Of a stretch of 24,253 bases of DNA, positions 7,920 to 17,263 are shown in pieces. The notes beneath the pieces were generated by a model. It was given only the letters and a program-made list of their open reading frames with translations. It was not told the DNA's origin and made no database searches. Both the position numbers and the translations under genes were made by a program. This DNA comes from an uncultured Lachnospiraceae bacterium (GTDB taxonomy: Bacteria; Bacillota; Clostridia; Lachnospirales; Lachnospiraceae). Positions within the stretch are counted from its first letter, which is position 1, and each line of letters starts with the position of its first letter. Location of the stretch: the NCBI GenBank assembly GCA_910583835.1, contig CAJTYM010000055.1, forward strand, positions 1 to 24,253, read 5' to 3'.

Positions 7920-9131
7920 ATGGCTCAGGAAAAAGTATATTGGCTGCTGGATTGCAGGTTTGATTTTCTGCTGCCTTCGTTTATACAGGAAACTGGGGTG
8001 CGAAAAAAGGATATCGTTTTGGTAAATTCCTATCACGGCAAGTCAAGAGCTGGCTGGAATAAAATATGTATTCCCTTTGAGACGAAACAGTCCGTGGTGC
8101 AGATGGAGCCGGACGATATGAACCGTCTTTTTGCAAGGCTTTTGCCCTTAGATGAGAGAGCAGCCATTATTTCTTTTAGCGGTGCAGGATTGCCGCAAAA
8201 TGAGAATCTGTTTTTCCTGACTGCGACCGGAAAAACTGCAGAGACATGCAATGACAAATGGTGGCAGTATAACCAGTTTGCCAAAATACAGGTTCCGACT
8301 CCCAAGACATACTTGTATCATGGATTTTCGGCAGTTCGGAATCAATTAGATAATTTGATAGAGAAACATAAGAAGCTGATAATCAAGAAGCCGTCTTTGT
8401 CAGGTGGGTATCAGATGTCTGTCCTATCCTCGGAGGAAGATTTCAAACGTTATTGGGCGTGTACGCAAGAGGAGGATAACGGACAAGAACTGCTGTTAAG
8501 TGAATATATCCCCCATCGGCAGTCGTTTGCATCCATGGGAGTGGTCCGCAGAGAGGGAGGAAGCGTTTTTATCCCCATCATAACAGAGCAGGTGCTTTAC
8601 CGCCAGACAGCGTACGAAGGGCTGCTGTTCCCGGCTTTTCTGGGCGAAGCGCACAAAAGGCAAATCCGCCAGATGACGGAGAAGATTGGCAAGATGTTAG
8701 GCGAGAATGGATATTATGGTTTTTATAATGTGGATTTCGTCTTGGCAGAAGACAATCAGCTTTATGCAGTTGAAATTAATGCGAGATGGGGGTTTTGCAC
8801 AATCTTAGCAGCCTGTATGTATGGAAAGCATTTCTGGAAGGCTGTGCAGGGAATCGGCACGGAAGAGATACGGTATCCGCAAAAGCGCTTAGCCATCGGC
8901 AAAATTAAAGCCAAAATGGGCAGGACGTATGCGGGGCTGGAGTCGTATTCCTCGATAACGGAATGGTTTGAAAGGGAGGAAGGCAGTTTTCGCACCTTCT
9001 TTTGCGGGACGGATGAACCGGAGAAGTTTGTGTATGGAAGTTATATAGGGTTGTTTGGCGAGTTTTTTGCAGAAGAAGAGAACAGGATGGAGGTTTTGGA
9101 GAAGTTCTGGGGGAACTGTATGGGATATTAA
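7920..9131 (+). CDS. ATP-grasp family ligase
   Basis: A 403-residue protein with the ATP-grasp fold: 'LIIKKPSLSGGYQM' (K156/K157, nucleotide-binding lysine and glycine loop), 'QELLLSEYIPHRQSFASMG', and the metal-binding 'NVDFVLAEDNQLYAVEINAR' (D272, E285, N287, R289). ATP-grasp enzymes join a carboxylate to an amine or thiol through an acyl-phosphate. The substrate cannot be told; the N-terminal 100 residues look like the preATP-grasp domain, with no match to a named purine, peptide or biotin enzyme. It is the first gene of the co-directional array, 31 bases before the PtuA-like gene. CAGGG at 7908-7912 is a modest ribosome binding site. It may feed substrate to, or modify, a component of the systems downstream (inference). 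Confidence 0.8.
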   Translation: MAQEKVYWLLDCRFDFLLPSFIQETGVRKKDIVLVNSYHGKSRAGWNKICIPFETKQSVVQMEPDDMNRLFARLLPLDERAAIISFSGAGLPQNENLFFLTATGKTAETCNDKWWQYNQFAKIQVPTPKTYLYHGFSAVRNQLDNLIEKHKKLIIKKPSLSGGYQMSVLSSEEDFKRYWACTQEEDNGQELLLSEYIPHRQSFASMGVVRREGGSVFIPIITEQVLYRQTAYEGLLFPAFLGEAHKRQIRQMTEKIGKMLGENGYYGFYNVDFVLAEDNQLYAVEINARWGFCTILAACMYGKHFWKAVQGIGTEEIRYPQKRLAIGKIKAKMGRTYAGLESYSSITEWFEREEGSFRTFFCGTDEPEKFVYGSYIGLFGEFFAEEENRMEVLEKFWGNCMGY

Positions 9132-9162
9132 AGAATAGGATCGTATAGGAGTATAGTTGAAA

Positions 9163-11058
9163 ATGAGAAAAAAGACATTGACATTTATGTACATTGGAGA
9201 ATCTCACGGATTTCATAAACAGAAATTCAATTTTTCAACGAAAGAATCATTTGATGTAAGAACAGAGGATGACGGCAAAATAATTTTAAGGGAAGAGATA
9301 TGTAAGAAAAAGTTGTCAGCAGAATTTTGGGGTAAGGACATTTTGGAAGTCAACCTCTTGGTAGGAGAAAATGGGGCAGGGAAAACAACGGTTATGCGTT
9401 TCATCTGTCAATGGATTTGTCAGCTCTCCCATAAACAGTTTCCCGTAGAAACAGGAATTCTAGTTTTTAAGAATAATAATGATTTTGCATATATTGCTTT
9501 CTCGGAAAGAAAGGAAATGCCAATTTTTACAAATATTCGTAAGATGGAATTGCATGAAAATGGGTATTTTTCAGATTTTTTTGAGGATATCCAGCTTATC
9601 TATTGCTCTAACACGATGACAGAACTGAAGATAGCCGGTTATGATATGTTTCAGGACTGTTCGTTGCCTTGCAGGCTGCGGCAAGCAAATGCCAATGGAC
9701 ATGTGATGGGGGAAGATATTACGGGAAATTTTGAACACTATGAATTTGACAGGCAGATTAATGTTGCCTTAGAAGATGAGAAATTTCCGATTGATTATAT
9801 TTTAATGGAAATCCACACATATTCGTTCAATGAATTAGACGGTTTGCTGTCACATCATAAAAAGGATATGCAGGGAGAATTTCATGAACTTATGGAAAGC
9901 ATGAGTGATAACGGAGCAAGTGATTCCCAAGAAGATTTGCTGAAGAACAGGTTGTTGTATGCACTATTTATGGGCTTGATTATTAAGATGTTAAAATGGG
10001 GGAAGAAATATCGGGACAATGACAGGAATCAGGTTGAGGATAGATTAGAGAAGATATTTGTAGATTATATTATTAAAATTATACAGAACAGGGGAAAAAA
10101 CTTAAAAGATTTTTTAAAAGATTTTTTTAAAGAGTTGTTTGACGAATGCCATAATTCTTACCAGAATAGCATACACAGAGAAGACTACGGAAGTTATTGG
10201 GAAGATATAGGCGGTTATGTGAATCAAGCGATGGATTTTATTGGAAATAAGGGAGATAATCAATTTTTTAAGGGCTGGGCAGCACAGACAGCGACAGATA
10301 AAACAGAGGGGGAGACGCATGCATGGATAATAAATTTAAAAGAGAATAAAGAAAATTTTACAAGTTTCTGGAAAGTTTACTATCCAATAGCTTCTCGTCT
10401 GGAAAATATTCATTTCAGCTGGGTTGCAAGCAGCGGGCAAAAAAGCTGGGCAGAGTTATTCTCAGAATTAAAGAGAAATAAAGATTCTATACCTCAATTT
10501 CCTGAATGCAGCAAAAATATATGGTATTTATTGGATGAACCTGATAATACATTTCATCCAGATTGGAAAAGGAAACTGATAAATGAAATCGTAACAGCTT
10601 TAAGCGATGGCTGTGGGAAAAAGCAGGTTTGGATTTCGACCCATTCGCCGATTATGCTTTCGGATATGCCAGGACAGGCAGTTACCTGCCTGAAAAAAAC
10701 CTCTGAGGGAAATAAGGAGGTTGAAGATAGGAGGAAAGATACCTTTGGGCAGAATATCTATGTCTTGTATAATGATGCTTTTTTCCTTCAGCATGGTGTG
10801 ATAGGAGAGTTTGCAAGCACTAAAATTAATAAGGCGGTTAAGGGGCTTGGAGACATAGAAAAAAAGCTGATGGATATGTATGGGCAAGGTAAGCAATCGG
10901 AGGAAAGCCTTGAGGAAATAGTTAATGAAATTGTGGAGTATGAAGAAACTGCCGATTTATTGGCAGAACCATTATTTGGCACACAGATAAAGCGTTATCT
11001 GAAGAACTGTAGTAGATTATTGGAGCGAGTAAAACAGAGTGATAAAAATAAACATTGA
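9163..11058 (+). CDS. ptuA: Septu PtuA-like ABC/AAA ATPase
   Basis: A 631-residue ATPase of the RecF/SMC/OLD-related group. Visible motifs: Walker A 'GENGAGKTT' (68-76), a signature-like 'ASSGQKSW' (S423-Q426), Walker B 'LLDEPDNTFHPDWK' (D458, E459) and an H-loop 'ISTHSP' (H494). A long charged helical insertion lies between Walker A and the signature. The HNH nuclease gene downstream overlaps its end by 20 bases, the arrangement of Septu (PtuA ATPase with PtuB nuclease) and of retron-linked PtuAB pairs. ATG 9163 is chosen; AGGAG (9147-9151) is 11 bases upstream, and TTG at 9157 is an alternative. PtuA oligomers are known to gate PtuB nuclease in response to infection. Assignment is by domain content and pairing, so the symbol is tentative. 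Confidence 0.72.
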   Translation: MRKKTLTFMYIGESHGFHKQKFNFSTKESFDVRTEDDGKIILREEICKKKLSAEFWGKDILEVNLLVGENGAGKTTVMRFICQWICQLSHKQFPVETGILVFKNNNDFAYIAFSERKEMPIFTNIRKMELHENGYFSDFFEDIQLIYCSNTMTELKIAGYDMFQDCSLPCRLRQANANGHVMGEDITGNFEHYEFDRQINVALEDEKFPIDYILMEIHTYSFNELDGLLSHHKKDMQGEFHELMESMSDNGASDSQEDLLKNRLLYALFMGLIIKMLKWGKKYRDNDRNQVEDRLEKIFVDYIIKIIQNRGKNLKDFLKDFFKELFDECHNSYQNSIHREDYGSYWEDIGGYVNQAMDFIGNKGDNQFFKGWAAQTATDKTEGETHAWIINLKENKENFTSFWKVYYPIASRLENIHFSWVASSGQKSWAELFSELKRNKDSIPQFPECSKNIWYLLDEPDNTFHPDWKRKLINEIVTALSDGCGKKQVWISTHSPIMLSDMPGQAVTCLKKTSEGNKEVEDRRKDTFGQNIYVLYNDAFFLQHGVIGEFASTKINKAVKGLGDIEKKLMDMYGQGKQSEESLEEIVNEIVEYEETADLLAEPLFGTQIKRYLKNCSRLLERVKQSDKNKH

Positions 11059-12241
11059 GGATGAAGCAGAATATTCTCGTTTGCGCAATGAGTATTTGAA
11101 GAGGATTTCTAAATATGTAAGGTTTAATAAGGAGGATATTGTACCAGAAGAGGTATCTGAAAAGAGTAAAGATGACAAGGAGGATTTAACAAAAAAAACG
11201 GCAAATGAGTTAAAAAATAAATATACGAACTTGTATAATTATCTGTTCGATAAGGGCTCGGATGAAGTTAATAAAGAAAAGTTACGATGTCTGCTCGCAG
11301 GGCCGGAGGAGATGCCGCGCAGTTTTGGTGGCTGTGGCGAGAAACAGACAATGCTGGAATGCCTGGATGGAATTATTGCTGCCTGCTCAATACCGGAAGA
11401 ATCAGAGAAAGAGGCAGCGACAGCGGCGCGAAAGTGCTGCCAGACAATATTTAATTATGACAGGTTTGTAAAAGAGCAGGATGATGCTTATTGGCTGTTA
11501 AGAAATTTGCATGTCAGGGTGTGCCCATATTGCAACCAAATATATACAGTAACCCTACCTTCCCCAGAGGAACTGCGAGAGGGGGAAATTTTTAAGACAA
11601 CCCGGGCAACGTTTGATCATTTTTACAGTAAATCAGAGTATCCATATCTTGCAGTAAGCTTGTTTAATTTAATTCCAAGCTGCAGTGTATGCAATAGCAA
11701 TAAATCGAATAAAAAAGAAAAAATAATATACCCCTATGACCAGGAGTTTGGCAAAAATGCCGTGTTTCGGGTTATTCCAGATTTTTCACAGGAGGAACCA
11801 GAAAAGGAGGGCAATATTCTAAACTTCCTCTGTGGGCAAAGCGATTCGTTTTACATAAAATTTATGGGGAAGGAAGACATTTATTTAAGCAGTGACCTTC
11901 GTGTGGAAGAAAGGCTGTCCGGGATAGAGGACGCGGAATTGCGGGAACGGATAATTACCTCTATCGGTAGGTTCAAGCTGGAAGAAATATATAAGGAGCA
12001 TAAGCAGGAAATCAGGGATATCCTGCGGAACAGATATTATTTTGATGAAAACTATGTAAAGACGGTAATTTGTCCTATGCTTAGGGAAAAGATGGGAGAA
12101 AATAAGAAAGATTCAGATGAGGTTGATAGAATGGCAATGGATATGCTCTTTTTTAGTAATATACGTGTAGAAGAATGGGGGCAGCGTCCATTATCTAAGT
12201 TAGTATCTGATATTTTGGAACAGTTATCGGAACTTTCATAA
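11039..12241 (+). CDS. ptuB: Septu PtuB-like HNH endonuclease
   Basis: A 400-residue HNH nuclease beginning at GTG 11039, inside the last 20 bases of the ATPase gene, which suggests translational coupling. The catalytic, zinc-bound HNH unit is complete: C162-x2-C165 ('CPYCNQIY'), 'TFDHFYSKSEYPYLAVS' with D193-H194, 'LFNLIPSCSVCNSNKSNK' with C215-x2-C218 and N219. The N-terminal 150 residues are helical and charged; the C-terminal ~150 residues are of unknown fold. HNH proteins of this CxxC...DHFYPK...SCxxCN type partner with PtuA-like ATPases, where they cut DNA, or tRNA in some systems, after the ATPase releases them. The target here is not known. Confidence 0.75.
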   Translation: MIKINIEDEAEYSRLRNEYLKRISKYVRFNKEDIVPEEVSEKSKDDKEDLTKKTANELKNKYTNLYNYLFDKGSDEVNKEKLRCLLAGPEEMPRSFGGCGEKQTMLECLDGIIAACSIPEESEKEAATAARKCCQTIFNYDRFVKEQDDAYWLLRNLHVRVCPYCNQIYTVTLPSPEELREGEIFKTTRATFDHFYSKSEYPYLAVSLFNLIPSCSVCNSNKSNKKEKIIYPYDQEFGKNAVFRVIPDFSQEEPEKEGNILNFLCGQSDSFYIKFMGKEDIYLSSDLRVEERLSGIEDAELRERIITSIGRFKLEEIYKEHKQEIRDILRNRYYFDENYVKTVICPMLREKMGENKKDSDEVDRMAMDMLFFSNIRVEEWGQRPLSKLVSDILEQLSELS

Positions 12242-12268
12242 AAATACAACGGAGAAAGAGAGGAACAA

Positions 12269-15181
12269 ATGAATACGCAGATGGAAAATAGTGAGATACT
12301 TAAGATTTTATCGGAACTGCTTGCCATGGAAGTAGAGGCAGAACCGATGGTGGATGAAGAGGAATGTTTTGTGGAAGTTTCCATGCCGGAACCGTTAGAG
12401 GAACATATCTTAACTTACCGTTATCGGGTTGAGGATAGTGGAGAGATACTGGTAGAAAAATGGGAAAATGGCAGTGTGGTTGGCACAGCGCGCAAGACGT
12501 TTCGGGAGATTGTCTGGAGAAGCTGCCGGCTGGGGCGGGTTTGCGCCAGATACAAGGAGCAGTATGAAGCCTGGCAGAAAGAAAACAATGGCATCCCATA
12601 TATTGAGACCAGAATCAATGACGATACGGATGGCAGGCCGGAACGTTCTTTTGCATTTATCAGAAGTTTCTGGGAACAAGACTTAGAGACAGAGCCGGAA
12701 AGCAACCGGAATCTGCGGCTGCTGCTGGCGGAATATGGATTGGGGAAGAGTTCCTATTGTCAGGGCATCCGTTCCTATGTGGCAGAGGAGATTAAGGAAC
12801 CGTTTTTAGCGGGGAGGGCATCCTTTCCCTTTGTGTTTGACTTAAACCGCTTTCGCAGCGGAGATTTTGATAAGTTTATTGAGACGGAATTGTTCGGCAG
12901 CTATAAGGTAGCGATGGTCTATTCGGTGTTTGAAAAGTTATGCCAGCAGGGAATCTTCATGGTCGTACTGGATGCCTGGGATCAGATGCGCAGTGCACGG
13001 CAAGTGCCGCAGGTCAAACAGGATTTGCAGCAAATGCAGTCTCTGTGGGAGAAGAGGGGACGTGCCCTGATTACATGCAGGCGTTCTTTCTATCAGCAGC
13101 AGTTGAAAATCAAGGGAAACCTGTTGCAGAATGTCAGGTTATATAAGCTAAATGGGTTTGACCAGGCGTCTGTAATAGATTATTTAAATTACAAGAATGA
13201 AGAACAACAAGGAAAGGAAGAAGAGCCGTTGATTCCTGATGTGCCTGCATGGATTGGCAGACGTTGGGAGATGAACAGCGATATCTTTGAAAAGCCCTTG
13301 AATCTGCGGCTGCTCGTGCGGCATTTCAAGGCAATTTCTGCCAAAATTGATTTTGAAAGAGTCAAAGTTGGAACATATCACTTTTTGGAGATTGTGTTTG
13401 AGGAGTGGAAGCAAAAGAATCATATCACTGAAGAAGGGTTTATCAAGGAACTGATCTCCCAGACCTTGTATTCCGGGTTAAACCGCAGCATTTCCCTGAC
13501 GCAATACAAAAAAGCCATTGGAGAGGAACGGCAAAATTGGGCTATCCAGGTGTTGGAGGATTTTGATTTTGTAAAAATTGATTATCAAGAAGACAGGATG
13601 GAGTTTTGTCTGGCGGCGTTTCAGGAATTTATATGGGCAAACTTTGCCTTACAGGAGTTACAGGCAGAACCTGGCATGGATTCCTCCCAGACCTTGATTC
13701 GGGATTATCTCTTAATCCGCGAGGTAAGGGAATGGATTTGTACGATGTTGGAAAAAGAGGAAGAAAAAGAGTTTGACTTCCTGCGAAAGCAGCTTGAATA
13801 TGTGAAACTTAGGAAGCACAGCGAGGTCGGATATTGCGGATCCAATGCCTTGACGCTGCTCTGCGACCTGATACCACGTTATAAGGAACAATGGGAAAAC
13901 GTAAAGGTGGATTTGTGGCGCAGACCTTTGCGAGGAGCTGATTGCCGGGGCATGGATTTAGCGGGGGCGGACTTCCATGGTTCGGATTTAGCGGGGGCGG
14001 ATTTCTCTTATGCGAAGCTGGAAGGGGCAAATTTCCGCGGAACGGACCTGGCGCAGACCGTATGGGGCGAGCATGGGCAGATGAAAAAATGTGCGTTTTT
14101 GAATCAGAAGGATACTCTGTGTGTGGTGGCTGGGACAAAAAATGGTGGTGTGCTCACCTACCGAATCAATGATAAGAATCAAACTGTTATGAATATACAA
14201 GATGATGTTATCAATGACCTGGCAGGCGATCGCGGCGGCATTTATACCGCTTCTTCCGATGGCTGGGTCGGTTATATTGATAATAATGGAGAACTGAGGA
14301 ATGTATATATTGCCCACAGCGGCCTGCAGTCAATTGCCCACACGAATAATGAGAAATGTGTTTATGTGGGGGCAGAAAATCAGGAGATATACCGTTATAA
14401 CTGGAATACAGGAAACAGGCATAGAATAAAAGTGGAGGGTAGCTTAGGGAATGGCGAGGACAGGATTTCGGATATCCATTATTATTCCAATGAAAAGGGG
14501 GAAAGTTTCGTTGCCTATACATTGGGCGATAGACGGCTTCTGGAATTAGTGAAATTAACAGGAAAGACCAAAGGAGAAGTCATTGGAACAGGGATGTTAC
14601 GCACGGAACATTTACAATTCGATGATATCTGTTTTGCCGGAGACAGGCTGATTTATTCTGTTATTGGTCGGGGTGTGTTTGGCATGTCGGTGGTAGAAGT
14701 GATTGGCGAGATTCCGGAAGAAGAACTGTTACTGGATAGGCAGAGTATTTTAAATCTTCCGGCTGCGGAGAAATTTTTCCTGAGTTGGGCCGGCGAGAAG
14801 GAGAGATTGCTGGTGGCGGCAGAGAACAGCCATGACAGACAATATGATGTATATGAGGTGAATTTGGAGGAGCAGCAAAGAGATTATCAGCCAATAGATA
14901 TGGAGTGGAAGTTTAAGGATTATAAATATAAACCAGAAGCAGAGCAGATTAAAGGATTCAGCGTATCGGAGAATGGTGAATATCTTGCGTTCTCAGGCGC
15001 TTATCTATCTGTGTTTCAGAATAGTGATTCCTATTATACCCTGACAGGAGAACCAATTGAGGCTAAAATATCATGTGAGGGAGCCGATTTTTCCAATAAT
15101 ATTGGATTAAGTAAGTATAATACCGATTTTTTACAGGCACGTGGCGCAGTTTTTGAGAATGGAGGGAATGAAGATGAGTAA
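12269..15181 (+). CDS. STAND-type ATPase with pentapeptide repeats and beta-propeller
   Basis: A 970-residue multidomain protein and the largest of the array. Residues 1-140 are an uncharacterised acidic domain. The NTPase core shows Walker A 'AEYGLGKSS' (154-162, K160) and a Walker B 'MVVLDAWDQM' (D235, D238) that departs from the DGFDE form of classical NACHT; 'FCLAAFQEFIWANFAL' resembles the end of NACHT winged-helix regions. Pentapeptides occupy ~553-596 ('LRGADCRGMDLAGADFHGSD'), followed by a repetitive beta-rich section (~600-935) with 'GGIYTASSDGWVGYID' and 'ENGEYLAFSGAYLSVF', consistent with a WD40/PQQ-type propeller. The C-terminus 'CEGADFSNNIGLSKYNTDF' returns to a pentapeptide-like pattern. 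GAGAGG lies just upstream of ATG 12269. By analogy with STAND proteins the propeller would sense a ligand and the ATPase would assemble. No effector domain was seen; the following genes may supply it. Confidence 0.8.
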   Translation: MNTQMENSEILKILSELLAMEVEAEPMVDEEECFVEVSMPEPLEEHILTYRYRVEDSGEILVEKWENGSVVGTARKTFREIVWRSCRLGRVCARYKEQYEAWQKENNGIPYIETRINDDTDGRPERSFAFIRSFWEQDLETEPESNRNLRLLLAEYGLGKSSYCQGIRSYVAEEIKEPFLAGRASFPFVFDLNRFRSGDFDKFIETELFGSYKVAMVYSVFEKLCQQGIFMVVLDAWDQMRSARQVPQVKQDLQQMQSLWEKRGRALITCRRSFYQQQLKIKGNLLQNVRLYKLNGFDQASVIDYLNYKNEEQQGKEEEPLIPDVPAWIGRRWEMNSDIFEKPLNLRLLVRHFKAISAKIDFERVKVGTYHFLEIVFEEWKQKNHITEEGFIKELISQTLYSGLNRSISLTQYKKAIGEERQNWAIQVLEDFDFVKIDYQEDRMEFCLAAFQEFIWANFALQELQAEPGMDSSQTLIRDYLLIREVREWICTMLEKEEEKEFDFLRKQLEYVKLRKHSEVGYCGSNALTLLCDLIPRYKEQWENVKVDLWRRPLRGADCRGMDLAGADFHGSDLAGADFSYAKLEGANFRGTDLAQTVWGEHGQMKKCAFLNQKDTLCVVAGTKNGGVLTYRINDKNQTVMNIQDDVINDLAGDRGGIYTASSDGWVGYIDNNGELRNVYIAHSGLQSIAHTNNEKCVYVGAENQEIYRYNWNTGNRHRIKVEGSLGNGEDRISDIHYYSNEKGESFVAYTLGDRRLLELVKLTGKTKGEVIGTGMLRTEHLQFDDICFAGDRLIYSVIGRGVFGMSVVEVIGEIPEEELLLDRQSILNLPAAEKFFLSWAGEKERLLVAAENSHDRQYDVYEVNLEEQQRDYQPIDMEWKFKDYKYKPEAEQIKGFSVSENGEYLAFSGAYLSVFQNSDSYYTLTGEPIEAKISCEGADFSNNIGLSKYNTDFLQARGAVFENGGNEDE

Positions 15182-16193
15182 AAGTAATTTTGGGTACTGG
15201 AAAGAAGTCGTTGGATTGGAGGAATATGATTTTCCGCATCTGATTAAACTGGATGAAGCGAATATTCGTTTGGCGAGGATTGCGCAAAGCCGTGTCAGCG
15301 AAATCCGCAAAGCGATTGCGACAAACAGGTTGGTGGATATTCAGGTACAGCCCGGCTGGGGTGCAACAACCCTTTTTCGTTATATGGCAGATAATGTCAA
15401 AAATAATAAACTGAATCTTTCCGTGCTGTTTGATTTTGAAAAAGATAATTTTCAGGATAGCGACCTTTCAGAGAAAGACTTTATTTTTCAGGTCAAATGG
15501 AAACTGGCGAATGGGATACTGGATATTATGCTGACCCATGCCTTGCAGGAATGTTATATGTTTGAGGTGTTCAAGTTCGAGGATACAGGGGAGAAGCCTT
15601 GGAGAGCGTATATGCGTGAGAAGCGGCGGGAACTGAATGAATGTATGGGCAACAGCAAGCGGTTTTATGAGAGTTTTCCATTCTTCGCAGACATGGAGAT
15701 TACAGAGTGTGTGGATTATTTCTTAAAGAATTTCCAGATTCAGACTATTTTTATGTACCTGTTTCCAAGAGAGGCGGATGAGGATGATGTCTTGGATTTT
15801 ACGGGAATTATAAAAAATATCTTTGATGGCAAGCAGGTAGCCCCTGCGGCAATCCGTGAGGTATTTTTTCTTACGCCTAAAATGTTTCAGATGATGAGGC
15901 AATGTTATGAGCGACCATATATGCACATTCAATACCAGCAGTATTCTGCCGCGGAGATTTATGGCATGCTTGTGAATACATATAAGCTGTCGGATAATAC
16001 AAGCGCTACGATTAGTGATGTGTTTGAGCAGGATTTTATTTCTTGTGTGTACGATAAAACGATGACCTTAGATGAAATTATGAAACAGGTGGAAACGAAA
16101 ATCATCTCCGTTCTGGAGTGTGAAAAATATGAGGTACCGTATAAGCTGACAATGAAAAAATACAATAAGAAGACGGAGGTAGAGAACGAATGA
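15174..16193 (+). CDS. Unknown protein with degenerate P-loop, second gene of the core
   Basis: A 339-residue protein. Near residue 60 there is a P-loop-like 'VQPGWGATTLFRYM' where the Walker A lysine is replaced by alanine (A64) and the first glycine by valine; 'LNLSVLFDFEKD' follows at the place of a Walker B strand or the next sheet strand. The rest is helical and aromatic with 'PAAIREVFFLTPKMFQMM', reminiscent of AAA/STAND lid regions. It may be an inactive STAND-like subunit (inference). GGAGGG (15161-15166) is 7 bases before ATG 15174, favouring that start over GTG 15141 and ATG 15159 or 15168. The first 8 bases overlap the end of the 970-residue gene and the last 4 overlap the next gene as ATGA, so the products are probably made in fixed ratio and may form a complex. 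Confidence 0.7.
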   Translation: MSKSNFGYWKEVVGLEEYDFPHLIKLDEANIRLARIAQSRVSEIRKAIATNRLVDIQVQPGWGATTLFRYMADNVKNNKLNLSVLFDFEKDNFQDSDLSEKDFIFQVKWKLANGILDIMLTHALQECYMFEVFKFEDTGEKPWRAYMREKRRELNECMGNSKRFYESFPFFADMEITECVDYFLKNFQIQTIFMYLFPREADEDDVLDFTGIIKNIFDGKQVAPAAIREVFFLTPKMFQMMRQCYERPYMHIQYQQYSAAEIYGMLVNTYKLSDNTSATISDVFEQDFISCVYDKTMTLDEIMKQVETKIISVLECEKYEVPYKLTMKKYNKKTEVENE

Positions 16194-17236
16194 TTACCAA
16201 TAAAGATTTAAAAATGTGCAATGAGCAGATATTTTCTTACTCTGCAGCGTACCAGGTTCCCTTTTTTGGCAGGGAAAGCGCTATTGAAGAGATGCAGGAA
16301 TTAAACAAAAATCTGAATCCGGCTGAGACGTTGGTTATTTCACAGCCCTTGGGAACGGGCAAGACATTCCTCGTCAATTATATGATTAGCAGCGGGAAAC
16401 TGGAGGTTCCCACGGGGGCTTCGTTTCTGACAGTCCGCGGCATCACGGAGGAGCCGGAGAGCATGGAAGCCTTTCCCGGCGATACTTTGGTTGTGGACGA
16501 GGCAGATATCAAAACAACTGCAAAGAAATTAGTCAAAGGGTTGGGTATGCTGGCAGAGTATCTTGAGAAAAGCGGCAGGAAAGCCATTTTGCTGGGCGAC
16601 TATTCATTGAAAAATCCAAATATTAGCGGGGAATTAGAGAAGACGGTCTCACTGATGAAATTCGGGGATATGGATAAAGCATTCCTGAAAGGTGTGTTGG
16701 TGGAACGGTTTCAACATTTTCTTGAATTGGAAGAGTTTCAGATTGAGGAGGTAATGGAGGAGGAATTGCTGGATTATCTGGCTCCGGAATGGATGAAGTC
16801 TGTCAACAGCTTTCGCGGAATGTTTTCTTTACTGCAGCAAGTGGTGGCAAATGAAAAATATGTCCGTCATAATAGTGAAAAGGCTTATCTTACTGTAGAG
16901 ATGGTTCGTGATTTTCTTTGCAATGATGATGATATGCAGTTAGATATAGAACAAAGAAAGTTTTTTGAATTATTTTGTGACTATATGAAAGAAATGTATC
17001 CAAAGGGAAATGGAATTACGACTGGATTTAAGGTTGAGGAATTGTATGGTCTGGCAAAGAATGGTGGAATAGATAAGAGTTTACAGGAATTTGCAGAAGA
17101 TATCCTATATCCGTTTGCAACTGCCGACTTGCTGGTATCCACAGGAGTTCCTGAGTATGAGGGCAGAGGCAGTTCCTTTGTCCGGCGTCCTGCGCCCTAC
17201 GTGCCTTCATTGCGCCTATTGCTTTCCTTAATGTGA
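16190..17236 (+). CDS. AAA-type ATPase, third gene of the core
   Basis: A 348-residue P-loop ATPase. Walker A is 'QPLGTGKTF' (G55-T59, K58), Walker B 'TLVVDEADI' (D103, E104), and 'KAILLGDYSL' looks like a sensor-1 strand; the C-terminal half is helical, resembling the lid and winged-helix parts of Orc1/Cdc6-like or STAND-related AAA proteins. Unlike the preceding protein, the nucleotide-binding residues are intact. It starts at ATG 16190 in an ATGA overlap with the previous gene. The two may be an active/inactive ATPase pair (inference). No nuclease, protease or other effector domain was seen. Confidence 0.78.
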   Translation: MITNKDLKMCNEQIFSYSAAYQVPFFGRESAIEEMQELNKNLNPAETLVISQPLGTGKTFLVNYMISSGKLEVPTGASFLTVRGITEEPESMEAFPGDTLVVDEADIKTTAKKLVKGLGMLAEYLEKSGRKAILLGDYSLKNPNISGELEKTVSLMKFGDMDKAFLKGVLVERFQHFLELEEFQIEEVMEEELLDYLAPEWMKSVNSFRGMFSLLQQVVANEKYVRHNSEKAYLTVEMVRDFLCNDDDMQLDIEQRKFFELFCDYMKEMYPKGNGITTGFKVEELYGLAKNGGIDKSLQEFAEDILYPFATADLLVSTGVPEYEGRGSSFVRRPAPYVPSLRLLLSLM

Positions 17237-17263
17237 TTATCTGGATAAGGAGATGGTGTGGAG

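Noticed and set aside
8889..9216. Minus-strand frames of about 100 codons opposite the ATP-grasp/PtuA junction
   Set aside because: They overlap well-supported genes on the other strand, and their composition is that of a frame shadow.
15141..15173. Longer start (GTG 15141) for the degenerate P-loop protein
   Set aside because: GGAGGG at 15161-15166 sits inside the extension at ideal distance from ATG 15174.
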